Source of the DNA: JACMQX01 sp040385105 | GTDB lineage: Bacteria > Pseudomonadota > Gammaproteobacteria > Burkholderiales > Burkholderiaceae_C | Direction: 5' to 3' | DNA: 64,000 nt | Assembly (NCBI GenBank): GCA_040385105.1 | Contig: JAZKHY010000036.1 | Location: 4,423 to 68,422 of the forward strand | Shown here: positions 51,495 to 60,445 of the stretch, piece by piece | Numbering within the stretch: the first letter of the stretch is position 1 | How the letters are laid out: every line of letters begins with the position of its first letter | Notes under the pieces: generated by a model | Told to the model about the DNA's origin: nothing | The model's input: the letters and a program-made list of their open reading frames with translations, nothing else | Databases searched by the model: none | Translations under genes and position numbers: made by a program

Positions 51495-52537
51495 AGCACC
51501 TCCAGGCCCGGCTGCACCATGACCTTGGTGGCAAGCTTGTTGCGCGCGAGGGCAAAGCCTTCCACAGCCTGCGACAGCGGCATGCGGTGGGTGATCATGT
51601 GGCGCAGCGTGTCCTGGTGGTCCTGCATGTAGGCGACCACCTGCGGCCAGGCGGCTTCCGGCGCGCGGTAGGATCCGCGGATTTCCTGGTGCTGGCGCAC
51701 CAGCGCCGTCAGGTCCACCGCCACCGGCGCGGCATGGATGCCGGTGATGACGAGCACGCCATGGGGCTTGAGCGCGGCAAGGCCTGCGTTCACGACGGCT
51801 GCAGCGCCGGTGGCTTCGATCACCACGTCGAACCTGCCTTCGGCAAGGTAGGGTTTCAGGCCTTCGTCCATGCCGGCCTGTGCAAAGTCGATGAGGTCGG
51901 TGAAGCCCATGGTCCGCAGCACGTCCAGGCGCGGCTTGTCGTCATGGCCCGCCACTACGACCTGGCGCGCGCCGGCCGCGCGCGCGAACAGCGCGATGCC
52001 CTGGCCTATGTTGCCGGGGCCGAAGACCAGCACCCGGTCGCCCTGCTTCACACCGCCGGTGCGTACCGACTCCCAGCTCACCGTCAGCGGCTCGGCCAGC
52101 GCGGCGACCTCGGCGTCAACGCCTGCCGGGACCGGCACGCAGTTGCGCGCCGGAACCCGCACCCATTCGGCAAAGGCGCCATCGCGCATCACGCCGATGC
52201 CGCGCCTTGTGACGCAGGCGTCAAAGTCGCCGGCCTGGCAGGCGGCGCACTGGCCGCAGGTGGTGGAAGGCCGCACGGTGACGAGCTGCCCCGGCGCGAA
52301 GCCTTTGACGCCTTCGCCCAGCGTGGTGACTTCACCGCTGAACTCGTGGCCGATGGTCACCGGCAGGGCCGGCGTCATGAAGTGGTAGCTGGGCGTCCAT
52401 TCGTCGATATGCAGGTCGGTGCCGCAGACGCCGGTGGACTGCACCCGCAGCAGGACTTCGCCGGGGCCGGGTGCCGGGCGGGGTGTGTCTTCCAGGGCCA
52501 GGCCGTGGGCGGGGGAGAGCTTGCGCAGGGATTTCAT
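51491..52537 (-). CDS. zinc-dependent alcohol dehydrogenase (sorbitol/threonine dehydrogenase type)
   Basis: This 348-residue medium-chain dehydrogenase has catalytic zinc ligands in VCGTDLHIDEW and GHEFSGEV and the structural zinc quartet CGQCAACQAGDFDAC. The cofactor motif is VLVFGPGNIGQGI. This is the L-threonine 3-dehydrogenase/sorbitol dehydrogenase-like group; the substrate is a secondary alcohol. It is divergent from the LysR gene at 52621 and upstream of the DUF4286-like and Bug genes in one transcript. The ATG at 52537 begins the conserved MKSLRKLSP region. Confidence 0.85.
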   Translation of the reverse strand: MKSLRKLSPAHGLALEDTPRPAPGPGEVLLRVQSTGVCGTDLHIDEWTPSYHFMTPALPVTIGHEFSGEVTTLGEGVKGFAPGQLVTVRPSTTCGQCAACQAGDFDACVTRRGIGVMRDGAFAEWVRVPARNCVPVPAGVDAEVAALAEPLTVSWESVRTGGVKQGDRVLVFGPGNIGQGIALFARAAGARQVVVAGHDDKPRLDVLRTMGFTDLIDFAQAGMDEGLKPYLAEGRFDVVIEATGAAAVVNAGLAALKPHGVLVITGIHAAPVAVDLTALVRQHQEIRGSYRAPEAAWPQVVAYMQDHQDTLRHMITHRMPLSQAVEGFALARNKLATKVMVQPGLEVL

Positions 52538-52594
52538 GGGCGTGAGTGTCGGCGGGCCAGTGACATACGTCAAAGACTCATTTAATATGAAATC

Positions 52595-52611
52595 CATACG
52601 TATTGAGTATG
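52595..52611. promoter_or_regulatory. candidate LysR binding site (T-N11-A dyad)
   Basis: CATACGTATTGAGTATG has complementary CATAC/GTATG ends around GTATTGA and fits the LysR T-N11-A pattern (ATAC-N7-GTAT). It lies between the divergent starts of the alcohol dehydrogenase and the LysR gene, 10 bp from the latter, typical of an autoregulatory site. A similar word, CATACGTCAAAG, lies nearby at 52564. Confidence 0.55.
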
Positions 52612-52620
52612 TGAAACCCG

Positions 52621-53535
52621 ATGGAACTCAGGCATCTGCGCTATTTCGTCACCGTGGCCGAATGCGGCAGCGTGAGCCGCGCGGCCACCAAGCTGTTCAT
52701 CGCCCAGCCGCCGCTGTCGGCCCAGATCCGCCAGCTCGAGGAAGAGGTCGGCGCAAGCCTGCTGGTGCGCCTGCCGCGCGGTGTGCAGCTCACGCCTGCC
52801 GGCATGTCATTCCTGGAAGACGCCCGGGCCATCCTGGCGCGGGCCCAGCAGGCCGCCGTGCGGGCGCGTGAGCGGCAGTCCGGGCACCGCAGCACGCTGC
52901 GCCTGGCGGTCATGCCATCGGCCACGCACTCCATCCTGCCGGGCTTCCTCAAGCGGCTCGAAAAGACCGGGCTGGACGTGGCGGTGGAGGTGCGCGAGAT
53001 GATCCCGTCAAGCCGCCAGCTGCAGGCGCTGCGCAATTCGGAGATCGACCTGGGCTTCATCCGCCCCGGCGAAGACTCGCTGCCGCCCGAGACGGTGCAT
53101 TACATCGACGACCCGTATTGCCTGGCCATTCCCGCAGGCCACGCCCTGGCCAAACCACGCGGTCCACTGAACCTGAAGCTCGCCGCGCATGAACGCTTTG
53201 TGGGCTTCTCACGCTACCAGGAGAGCGATTACTTTGACCAGACGGCCGCCCTGTGCGTGGAAGCGGGTTTCCGCCCTGACCTGCGGCATGAGGCCGGCCA
53301 GTTCGTGAGCGTGCTGGCCATGGTGGCCTGCGGCCTCGGCGTGGCCATCGTGCCCGCGTCCTGCGCCACGCTCGGCCCGGGCAAGGTGGTGTTCCGTCGC
53401 CTCACCGGCTCGCGCCACCGAAGCCGGCTGGTGATGGTGCGCGGCGAGCAGCAGGTGCAGGACGACTGGAGCGCGCAGGTTGTTGAGGCGGCCGTGGCTG
53501 AACTGAAGGCGCTCGCCTTGACGCTGAAGGCCTAA
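52621..53535 (+). CDS. LysR-family transcriptional regulator
   Basis: This 304-residue LysR regulator has MELRHLRYFVTVAECGSVSRAATKLFIAQPPLS at the start, then QLEEEVGASLLVRL and an effector domain from LRLAVMPSATHSILP. It is divergent from the zinc alcohol dehydrogenase/DUF4286/Bug operon with a candidate binding dyad between them, so it is the probable regulator. Length is standard. Its stop overlaps the stop end of the convergent DUF1348 gene by four bases. Confidence 0.88.
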   Translation: MELRHLRYFVTVAECGSVSRAATKLFIAQPPLSAQIRQLEEEVGASLLVRLPRGVQLTPAGMSFLEDARAILARAQQAAVRARERQSGHRSTLRLAVMPSATHSILPGFLKRLEKTGLDVAVEVREMIPSSRQLQALRNSEIDLGFIRPGEDSLPPETVHYIDDPYCLAIPAGHALAKPRGPLNLKLAAHERFVGFSRYQESDYFDQTAALCVEAGFRPDLRHEAGQFVSVLAMVACGLGVAIVPASCATLGPGKVVFRRLTGSRHRSRLVMVRGEQQVQDDWSAQVVEAAVAELKALALTLKA

Positions 53536-53999
53536 AGCCCCAGGTCACTCAACCCGGGGTGGTCATCCGGCCGCCTGCCAAGGGGCCAGTGGAACTTGCG
53601 GTCTCCGGCCTTGATCGGCATGTCGTTGATGCTGGCAAAGCGCCGCTGCATGAAGCCATGCTCGTTGAACTCCCAGTTCTCGTTGCCATAGCTGCGGTAC
53701 CAGTGGCCCGAGTCGTCATGCCACTCATAGGCAAAGCGCACCGCGATGCGGTTGCCGGTGAAGGCCCAGACTTCCTTGATCAGCCGGTAGTCCAGCTCCC
53801 TGGCCCACTTGCGCTGCAGGAACTGCCTGACCTGCTCACGGCCCACCGGGAACTCGGCGCGGTTGCGCCACTGCGTGTCTTCCGTATAGACCTGCACCAC
53901 GCGGTCGGGGTCGCGCGTGTTCCAGGCATCTTCGGCCATGCGCGCTTTCTTCGCGGCAGTTTCAGCGTCGAACGGGGGAAGCGGGGGCTTGGTTTCCAT
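53532..53999 (-). CDS. DUF1348 (NTF2-like) protein
   Basis: This 155-residue protein belongs to the DUF1348 family of the NTF2-like fold. Its conserved block is ARMAEDAWNTRDPDRVVQVYTEDTQWRNRAEF, then VGREQVRQFLQRKWARELDYRLIKEVWAF, VRFAYEWHDDSGHWYRSYGNENWEF and ASINDMPI. The family is common and uncharacterised; the tryptophan-rich pocket suggests ligand binding. It is convergent with the LysR gene and eight bases upstream of the metallo-hydrolase stop, with which it may be co-transcribed. The function is not known. Confidence 0.82.
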   Translation of the reverse strand: METKPPLPPFDAETAAKKARMAEDAWNTRDPDRVVQVYTEDTQWRNRAEFPVGREQVRQFLQRKWARELDYRLIKEVWAFTGNRIAVRFAYEWHDDSGHWYRSYGNENWEFNEHGFMQRRFASINDMPIKAGDRKFHWPLGRRPDDHPGLSDLGL

Positions 54000-54007
54000 G
54001 GGCCGCG

Positions 54008-54979
54008 TTACTTCAGCGACGTGTAGTTCACCGGCACAAACACATAGCCCTTGCCCGCCGACGCCTTGCGCAGGTGGCCCAGGCCCGGGAACGACAGGTG
54101 CGATGCGCCGACAAGGTATCCGCCCCTGGCTGCTTCAGCATAGGCGGCCTTGCGCTGCTTTGCAGCGGCTTTGCTGTCGGTGTCGAACTGGATGGTCACT
54201 CCCGGGTCTTCAAACTGTACGGCGGCCACATGCATCAGGTCGCCCCAGAGCACCAGCTTTTCGCCGCCGCTCTCGACGACATAAATGGTGTGGCCCGCGG
54301 TGTGGCCGTGTGTTGCCACAGCCTTGATGCCGGGCACGAGTTCGGTGTTGCCCTCAAAGGTCTTGAGTTTGCCTGCTGCCTTGTAGGGGTTGACCGAGGC
54401 CATCGCGCCCTGGAAGAAGCCTTTGGCGTCGGCGGGTGCGGAATTCATCTTTGCCTCGTCGAGCCAGAAGTCGGCGTCGGCCTTGTCCAGCCGCAGTGTT
54501 GCATTGGGAAAGGCCATGGCCGCGCCGGCCATCAGGCCGCCGACATGGTCCGGGTGCATGTGGGTGATGTAGATCTCGTCCACCTGCGCGGGCTGGTAGC
54601 CGGCCGCCTTGAGGTTGTTCAGCATGTTGCCCAGCGTCGGGCCGAACAGGCCGGCGGCGCCGGTGTCGATCAGCACCAGCTTGCTGCCGGTGTTGATGAG
54701 GTAGGCATTGACGGACGTTTCCACCGTCTCGGGCAGGAAGGCGCGCTTGAGGGCGGCGCCTGATTTGGCCGGCTTGGTGTTGAGCAGCTTGGTGACGGGA
54801 AGCTTGACGGTGCCGTCGGAAATGGCGGTGACTTCAAAGCTGCCGAGCATCATGCGGTAGTAGCCGGGCGCCTGGGTCTTGACCATGGGGGCCTCGGCAA
54901 ATGCCGCACCGGTGAAGGCGGTGCCGCCCAGCAGCAGGAGCGTGGCGGTGGCGAGGGAGGTGAGGTGACGACGTAGCAT
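54008..54979 (-). CDS. secreted metallo-beta-lactamase-fold hydrolase
   Basis: This 323-residue MBL-fold enzyme has a signal peptide (MLRRHLTSLATATLLLLGG and onward, cleaved near FAEAP, residue 29). The zinc motif THMHPDHVGG has the HxHxDH pattern, with later ligands in ATHGHTAGHT and DLMHVAAVQF. It is probably periplasmic. It resembles quorum-quenching/lactonase-like or arylsulfatase-type MBL proteins (CatD-like), but the substrate is not predictable. The ATG at 54979 opens the signal peptide. It is probably co-transcribed with the DUF1348 gene upstream on the map. Confidence 0.83.
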   Translation of the reverse strand: MLRRHLTSLATATLLLLGGTAFTGAAFAEAPMVKTQAPGYYRMMLGSFEVTAISDGTVKLPVTKLLNTKPAKSGAALKRAFLPETVETSVNAYLINTGSKLVLIDTGAAGLFGPTLGNMLNNLKAAGYQPAQVDEIYITHMHPDHVGGLMAGAAMAFPNATLRLDKADADFWLDEAKMNSAPADAKGFFQGAMASVNPYKAAGKLKTFEGNTELVPGIKAVATHGHTAGHTIYVVESGGEKLVLWGDLMHVAAVQFEDPGVTIQFDTDSKAAAKQRKAAYAEAARGGYLVGASHLSFPGLGHLRKASAGKGYVFVPVNYTSLK

Positions 54980-55096
54980 GGAGTTGCTCCTTGGGATGGC
55001 TTGGGTCCGGTATGGGACGCGTGCCACGCGGATACGCGCCATGGCACGGGGCACATTATGGAGTGCATCGCGCGCGCCTGCAGGCGCTGGCGCGGG

Positions 55097-57031
55097 CTAC
55101 GGCAGCGTGACGGGCGTGGCCGGGCGGCGCAGGGGCAGCCAGAGCCTGAAAAGCGTTCCCCGCGCCGCCGGCTCCCAGCTGACGCGGGCGCCGATGGCCT
55201 CCGAGCGGCGCAGCAGGTTGTGCAGGCCCTTGCCGTTGCCGCCCTTGAGCGCCGCATCGGCGTCAAAGCCCTGGCCGTCGTCCTGCACGCTCACCAGCAC
55301 GGCGTCGCCTTCGAAGGACGTGGCCACCCGGATCTCGCCGGCCTGCGTGTGCTTGATGACGTTGGTGAATACCTCCTGCAGGATGCGCAGGATGTGCAGC
55401 GCGCTGCGCGGGTCGAGCCAGTCAAGAGTCGGCACGTCGCGCACTTCCCAGCGCAGCGCGATGCCGGTGCTCTCCAGGCGCGGCCCGAGCCGGAAGCGCA
55501 GCGTTGCCAGCAGCAGGAGCAGGTCGGCCTCCACCGGCTCCAGCGAGTCGATGGCCAGCTTGAGGTCGTCAATGCATTCGCGCAGTACCTGGGCAACCTG
55601 CACCTCGCCAAGGCGGCCGCGCTCCACCACCTTGAGGGCGCTCATCAGCGAGGAGCCCAGCCCGTCGTGCATGTCCTGCATCAGCCGCTGGCGCTCCTGG
55701 CTCAGCATCTCGCGCTGCTCGACTTCGCGCAGGCGGTTGTGGCTGAGCGTGAGCTCGGCTTCGCGCTCGCTCAGCCGCTGCTCCAGGCCCATGTTGAGCT
55801 TCTCGACCTGGTCGATGGCGCCGATATAGCGGCGGTACATCACCACCATGAAGATCGCGAACGTGCCGATGCAGGTGTAGGGCAGCAGGTAGTAGCCGTC
55901 CACGCCGATCAGGTAGTTCTGCAGCATCCAGTCGTGCATGCCGCAGGGAATGGTCAGGCCGTTCCACACCGACAGCAGCATGCCGTCGCGCGAGCCCACC
56001 TGGCGCGACACCCAGAAGCCCGCCACGGAGGCCGCCACCGTGATGCCCAGCAGGATCAGGTAGGCCAGCGGCGCAAGCAGGGCCAGGTTGGGCAGCACGT
56101 CGGTCAGCGGCAGCGTGGCCGCGCTGGCAAACAGCATCAGGCCGACCAGCCAGCGTTCCAGCCGCCGGTAGCGGCGCTCGGCCAGCATGAAGGTGAAGAA
56201 GTAGACGTTGACCACCAGCCAGCCCAGCGAGTTCACCGTGAGCCAGCCGAACCAGTCCTCCGGGATCGGCAGCGGCTCCAGCCCCAGGTAGTAGTGCATG
56301 CAGCGCACGTAGAACAGCACCGAGGAGCCGAAGAACAGCAGGTAGATGGTCTCGCGCCGCCGCATGGCCCAGACACCCAGCGCGAAAAGGCCCACCGCCA
56401 GGAAGGCGCCGCTGCTCAGGAAGGGCAGGTCGGCCTGCAGCCACTCGCGCATGCGCTTGCGCCAGGCAAGGGCCTCCTCGTCGCCGATGTCGAAGCTGGA
56501 GATGGCGCCGCCGGCACTGCGCAGGCTGTCCATGCGGATCAGCACCGTGCCGGGCAGGCCGCTGTCGGCCTGCTCGTCCAGCGGGATCCACAAGGGGTGG
56601 TTGAAGCCGTTCCAGACCGGCCCGCCGCGCGAGCGGAACAGCAGCTTGCCGTCGCCATAGACGGCGATCCGCCCGATCGTCTGCCAGCGCGGCATGAACA
56701 GGTAGGTGGAGCCTTTGGCGGCCGGTTCGAGCCCGGCGATGTGGACGCGGTACCAGGTGGTGACGATGCCGGTGCCTGCGCCGTTGGCGGGGTTGATGTC
56801 GCGCGCGAGCGCATGGGGCAGGCTGACCGGGGACCAACTGCCCGGCAATGCGGCTTCGTCCACCGTCGGTGGCGGCGCGGCGAATGTGCCGGTGCCAGCG
56901 ATGAGGATCTCGGCGCGATCGAAATGCAGGACGTTGCCGCCGGCGGCCCGGGCCTGCGTCATGCACAGCAGGAGGCAGGCGAACCCCAGCAGCCGGCTAG
57001 CGAGCCAGAATGCCCTGGTTCCTGGCCTCAT
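55097..57031 (-). CDS. 7TMR-DISM-type histidine kinase, LiaS/NarX class
   Basis: This kinase of about 644 residues has a signal-anchor (MRPGTRAFWLASRLLGFACLLLC), a periplasmic beta-rich DISMED2-like sensor domain (about 35-190, WYRVHIAGLEP, GDGKLLFRS), about seven hydrophobic helices (about 200-400), a coiled coil and a HisKA_3 box (RLMQDMHDGLGSSLMSALKVVERG), then a HATPase domain (QEVFTNVIKHT, VQDDGQGFD). It senses an extracytoplasmic carbohydrate-like ligand. The start at 57031 overlaps the stop of its response regulator by 35 bp, so the pair is co-translated. Confidence 0.85.
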   Translation of the reverse strand: MRPGTRAFWLASRLLGFACLLLCMTQARAAGGNVLHFDRAEILIAGTGTFAAPPPTVDEAALPGSWSPVSLPHALARDINPANGAGTGIVTTWYRVHIAGLEPAAKGSTYLFMPRWQTIGRIAVYGDGKLLFRSRGGPVWNGFNHPLWIPLDEQADSGLPGTVLIRMDSLRSAGGAISSFDIGDEEALAWRKRMREWLQADLPFLSSGAFLAVGLFALGVWAMRRRETIYLLFFGSSVLFYVRCMHYYLGLEPLPIPEDWFGWLTVNSLGWLVVNVYFFTFMLAERRYRRLERWLVGLMLFASAATLPLTDVLPNLALLAPLAYLILLGITVAASVAGFWVSRQVGSRDGMLLSVWNGLTIPCGMHDWMLQNYLIGVDGYYLLPYTCIGTFAIFMVVMYRRYIGAIDQVEKLNMGLEQRLSEREAELTLSHNRLREVEQREMLSQERQRLMQDMHDGLGSSLMSALKVVERGRLGEVQVAQVLRECIDDLKLAIDSLEPVEADLLLLLATLRFRLGPRLESTGIALRWEVRDVPTLDWLDPRSALHILRILQEVFTNVIKHTQAGEIRVATSFEGDAVLVSVQDDGQGFDADAALKGGNGKGLHNLLRRSEAIGARVSWEPAARGTLFRLWLPLRRPATPVTLP

Positions 57032-57686
57032 AGATTGCCTCGGCTTTGGAGCTGACTTCGAGTTTTGCATAGATGCGGCGGACAAAGGTCAACACGGTGT
57101 GGCGCGACACGCCGATGAGCTGCGCGATCTCGTCATAGGCAAAGCCCTTGGTGATGAGTTCCAGCACTTCCTGCTCGCGTGCTGACAGCGTGGTGCGCCG
57201 CGCGTCGTCCGGCAGGGCCGGCGCAGCCGATGGCGCGGGGGCGGGCTGGCGGAAGCGCGTCAGGATCTGGCGCGCGATCAGCGGGCTGATCGGGCTGCCG
57301 CCGGCGTTGAGGCTGCGGATTTCCTCCACCATCTTGCGGGGCACGCTGTCCTTGAGCAGGTAACCTGCAGCACCGGCCTCGATCGACTGGATCACGTGGG
57401 CTTCGTCGCCGAAGGTGGTGCTCACCATGGCGTGGCAGGCCGGCCAGAGGATCTGCGCGGCCCGGATCACGTCGATGCCGGAACCGTCGGGCAGGCCCAG
57501 GTCCACAAGGAGCACATCGGCGGGCGGCAGCTGCAGCGCCTTCATGCCCTCGGCCCGCGTGGAGGCGACGGACACCAGCGTCATGTCGCCGGCCTCGGCG
57601 ATGGCGGCCGCGAACGCATCCCGGAAATGGGCATCATCCTCGACCAGCGCGACGCGGATGAGGGAGGCATCGGGGGAGCCTTGCAT
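56997..57686 (-). CDS. NarL/LuxR-type response regulator
   Basis: This 229-residue regulator has a receiver domain (VALVEDDAHFRDAF, phospho-acceptor in LLVDLGLPDGSG, LKDSVPRKM) and a C-terminal LuxR HTH (LSAREQEVLELITKGFAYDEIAQLIGVSRHTVLTFVRRIYAKL). It is paired with the 7TMR-DISM kinase downstream, whose start lies 35 bp inside this gene. The linker is rich in Pro and Ala. Its targets are unknown. A 2-keto-4-pentenoate-hydratase-like gene is divergent on the other strand. Confidence 0.88.
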   Translation of the reverse strand: MQGSPDASLIRVALVEDDAHFRDAFAAAIAEAGDMTLVSVASTRAEGMKALQLPPADVLLVDLGLPDGSGIDVIRAAQILWPACHAMVSTTFGDEAHVIQSIEAGAAGYLLKDSVPRKMVEEIRSLNAGGSPISPLIARQILTRFRQPAPAPSAAPALPDDARRTTLSAREQEVLELITKGFAYDEIAQLIGVSRHTVLTFVRRIYAKLEVSSKAEAIYEARNQGILAR

Positions 57687-57762
57687 CAGCGGATTGTCAC
57701 ATGCCGGGCCGGGTGTGCGCTGTCCCCTGTTCTAGCGACAGATGCGGTCCGATAATGCGCCG

Positions 57763-58560
57763 ATGACACCGCAAACCCTGCTCCAGCATCTTGATTCCGG
57801 CCAGCTCTGGCCTTCGGCCCCGAGCGATGTGCCGGGCTTTGACGCCGCCGCAGCCTACCGCGGCGCGCTGGCGGTGCGGGCGCTGCGCATGGCGCGCGGC
57901 GAGGTGCCGCAGGGCTACAAGATCGGCTTCACCAACCGCAGCATCTGGCCGCGCTACGGCGTGTTCGCGCCGATCTGGGGGACGGTCTGGGACACCACGG
58001 TCACGCACTGCGACGGCGAAGGCAGCCTGTCGCTGGACCGCACGGCGCAGCCGCGGCTGGAACCCGAGGCGGTGTTCGGCATGGCCGCCACGCCGCCGGC
58101 AGGCGCTTCGCTGGAAGATCTTTTTGCCTGCATTGCCTGGGTGGCCCCGGGCTTCGAGGTCGTGCAGTCGCACCTGCCGGACTGGAAGTTCCGTGCGGCC
58201 GACACCATGGCCGACAGCGGCCTGCATGCGCGCCTGCTGGTCGGCCGCAAGCTTGCGCTGCGCGAGGTGGCGGCGTCGGCAAATGAGCTGGACGCAATTC
58301 TGGCCGCCTGCCGCGTCAGCCTTCGCCAGGGCAACAGGGTGGTTGACCAGGGCCAGGGCGCCAACGTGCTGGACAGCCCGCTGCGCGCGCTGCATCATTT
58401 CCTGGCCGAACTGCGCCAGTGCCCCGGCGCCACCGACCTGCAACCCGGCGACGTGATCACCACCGGCACCTGGACAGATGCCTGGCCGGTCCGGCCGGGA
58501 GAGGTCTGGACCGGCGACTTCAGCGCACCGCTGCACCCGCTGACGGTGAGCTTCAAATAG
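57763..58560 (+). CDS. 2-keto-4-pentenoate hydratase-like (FAH superfamily) protein
   Basis: This 265-residue FAH/hydratase-family protein has YKIGFTNRSIWPRYGVFAPIWG, PRLEPEAVFGM with the metal-ligand E-x-E, and GDVITTGTWTDAWPVRPGEVW at the C-terminus, as in 2-oxopent-4-enoate hydratases and 4-oxalocrotonate decarboxylases. It could take part in aromatic meta-cleavage. Some hydratase residues are conserved, but the genes of a complete pathway are not adjacent. ATG 57742 is an alternative start. The tRNA promoter lies within its last bases. Confidence 0.75.
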   Translation: MTPQTLLQHLDSGQLWPSAPSDVPGFDAAAAYRGALAVRALRMARGEVPQGYKIGFTNRSIWPRYGVFAPIWGTVWDTTVTHCDGEGSLSLDRTAQPRLEPEAVFGMAATPPAGASLEDLFACIAWVAPGFEVVQSHLPDWKFRAADTMADSGLHARLLVGRKLALREVAASANELDAILAACRVSLRQGNRVVDQGQGANVLDSPLRALHHFLAELRQCPGATDLQPGDVITTGTWTDAWPVRPGEVWTGDFSAPLHPLTVSFK

Positions 58561-58567
58561 ACCGTGC

Positions 58568-58573
58568 TATACT
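58568..58573 (+). promoter_or_regulatory. -10 box of tRNA-Arg promoter
   Basis: TATACT lies 10 bp upstream of the tRNA 5' end region (58584), a good -10 hexamer. The matching -35 region falls at the end of the hydratase gene and is poor. Confidence 0.5.
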
Positions 58574-58583
58574 TTGCGGCTTC

Positions 58584-58660
58584 GCGGCTGTAGCTCAGTT
58601 GGATAGAGTACTTGGCTACGAACCAAGGGGTCGTGGGTTCAATTCCTGCCAGCCGCACCA
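58584..58660 (+). tRNA. tRNA-Arg (anticodon ACG)
   Basis: 77 bases including encoded CCA fold as a tRNA: acceptor arm GCGGCTG with CAGCCGC, D-arm TAGCTCAGTTGGATAGA, anticodon stem CTTGG/CCAAG with loop CTACGAA (anticodon ACG, read after A-to-I editing), and T-arm GTGGG/CCTGC-type stem with loop TTCAAT. An intrinsic terminator follows 12 bases later. Confidence 0.97.
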
Positions 58661-58671
58661 AAATTCGTAAG

Positions 58672-58707
58672 AAAAAAGCCTGAAGAGCGATCTTCAGGCT
58701 TTTTTTT
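58672..58707 (+). terminator. intrinsic terminator after tRNA-Arg, bidirectional
   Basis: The 15-bp stem AAAAAAGCCTGAAGA (58672-58686) pairs with its complement after the tetraloop GCGA and runs into eight Ts. The A-run on the other side makes it usable also for the convergent kinase gene that ends at 58733. Confidence 0.9.
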
Positions 58708-58732
58708 CGCTTTTCGTTGCGTTTGTCATCCC

Positions 58733-60445
58733 TCATAGCGTTGCCAGCGCGGCGTGGCGCGGTAGCACCACCCGGAACACCGACCCCTTGCCCGGCGCGC
58801 TGCGCACGTCGATCCGTCCGCCGTGCTGCTTGACGATGCCGTACGACAGCGACAGCCCCAGCCCGGTGCCGACGCCGACCGGCTTGGTGGTGAAGAAGGG
58901 ATCGAAGATGCGGTCCAGGTGCTCGGCGCTGATGCCTTTGCCGTTGTCTTCCACTTCCACCCACACGTTGTCGTCGTCCTGGCCGGTGCGCAAGGTGATG
59001 CGGCCCTGTCCCTCGATGGCGTGGGCGGCGTTGATCAGCAGGTTCAGGAACACCTGGTTCAGGTGCGAGGGCATGCATTCTATCTCTGAAATCGCGCCAT
59101 ATTCCTTGACCAGCTCGACTTTGTGCTTGAGTTCGCTCCAAGCCACGTTGACGGTGCTGTCCAGGCCCTTTTCCAGGTTGGCCGGCTGCAGTTCGGTCTG
59201 GTCGACGTGGGAGAAATCCTTCAGGTCCTGCACGATGCGCTTGACCCGCTGCAAGCCGTCGACCGATTCGCTCAGCAGGCTGGCGACGTCCTCGCGCAGG
59301 AACACCAGGTCGATTTGCCGCTTCAGGGCGGTGACGGCGGCGCGGGTGGCGGGCGTGAGCTCGGCCTCCGCCGCCTCGTAGGCCGCCAGCGCCTTGAACA
59401 GGTCGGCCACGTATTGCTGCAGCGAGCCCAGGTTGGAGTTGACGAAGGCCACGGGATTGTTGATTTCATGGGCGACGCCGGCCGCCAGCTGGCCGATCGA
59501 GGCCATTTTCTCCGATTGCAGCAACTGGCTGTGCGCCTCCGCCAGCTTGCGGATCAGCTCTTCCTGGCGCGCCTTTTCGACTTCCAGCGCGGCGTTCGCC
59601 ACGGCCAGCTGGCGCCGGTCTTGCTGGAACTGCTCGACGGCGCGCGCCATCTCGCCGATTTCGTCGTCGCCCGTCACCGTCAGCGGCGCCGCCTCGGTGT
59701 CGCGCCGGCGCAGGCTTTGGCTGACCAGTTGCAGCCGCGCCAGCACGTGCTTGCCGAGGAAGCTGTAGGCCGCCAGCCCGGCCAGCACCAGGCTGGCGGC
59801 CAGCAGCGCGCTGACCCAGCGCTGGTTGCGCGTCGAGGTGTGCGCCAGTTCCTGCACGGCGGCGCGGAAATCCAGGCTGAAGCGGTCCGATTGCAGCCTG
59901 GCCGCCGCCACCAGCGCGCTGGCCTGCTGCCGCAATTCGTCGAGGAACTGCCGGCTCTTGGCGCCGGGTTGGACCGCGCCCGCCGCCTCCAGTTCGCTTT
60001 CGCGCAACTGGGCGACGATGTTGGCGGTGTTGCGGAACAACTGGCCCGACTGGTGCAGTTCCAGGATCGCCAGCTCGTCGCCGCCGGCGGCCAGCTGGTC
60101 CGCCAGACGGTCGAACACTTCCAGCTGCTCGACGATGTCGGTGTAGCGCGCGCGCATCGCCGCGGCCGACACGGCCTCGGACAACTGGTAGGAGTTGCGC
60201 TCGATGAACATGGTGCGCTGGACCAGGTCTTGCGCCTGCTGCATGCGCACCAGCCGCTCCTCGGCCAGCACGCGGGTGGCGGCGGTGCCGACGCGCAGCG
60301 CGTAGATGGCGGTGGCGCCGCCGGCCAGGATCAGCAGGGCCAGCCCGGCGACGACCAGGGCGAATTGCCGCCCCAGCGAGCGCGGCAACAGCAGCCGGCG
60401 CAGCCGGGCCAGCCGTCCGGCGCCTGGCGCCGCTAGCGTTTCCAT
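58733..60445 (-). CDS. membrane histidine kinase with HAMP domain
   Basis: This 570-residue kinase has a basic N-terminus, TM1 (FALVVAGLALLILAGG), a periplasmic helical sensor domain (about 55-250), TM2 (VSALLAASLVLAGLAAY), HAMP (VTGDDEIGEMARAVEQFQ), a coiled coil, a HisKA box with QLAAGVAHEINNPVAFVNSNL and a HATPase with EDNGKGISAEHLDRIFDPFFTTKPVGVGTGLGL. This is the NtrB/ZraS-like HAEINNP class. It overlaps the upstream binding-protein gene by 13 bases, so that protein is its probable periplasmic input. The long frame extending to 61828 is not real. Confidence 0.83.
   Translation of the reverse strand: METLAAPGAGRLARLRRLLLPRSLGRQFALVVAGLALLILAGGATAIYALRVGTAATRVLAEERLVRMQQAQDLVQRTMFIERNSYQLSEAVSAAAMRARYTDIVEQLEVFDRLADQLAAGGDELAILELHQSGQLFRNTANIVAQLRESELEAAGAVQPGAKSRQFLDELRQQASALVAAARLQSDRFSLDFRAAVQELAHTSTRNQRWVSALLAASLVLAGLAAYSFLGKHVLARLQLVSQSLRRRDTEAAPLTVTGDDEIGEMARAVEQFQQDRRQLAVANAALEVEKARQEELIRKLAEAHSQLLQSEKMASIGQLAAGVAHEINNPVAFVNSNLGSLQQYVADLFKALAAYEAAEAELTPATRAAVTALKRQIDLVFLREDVASLLSESVDGLQRVKRIVQDLKDFSHVDQTELQPANLEKGLDSTVNVAWSELKHKVELVKEYGAISEIECMPSHLNQVFLNLLINAAHAIEGQGRITLRTGQDDDNVWVEVEDNGKGISAEHLDRIFDPFFTTKPVGVGTGLGLSLSYGIVKQHGGRIDVRSAPGKGSVFRVVLPRHAALATL

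Noticed and set aside
58395..59141. Minus-strand frame reading through the tRNA (contains AGIEPTTPWFVA)
   Set aside because: It is the antisense translation of tRNA-Arg plus part of the kinase gene in another frame, a well-known false gene type.
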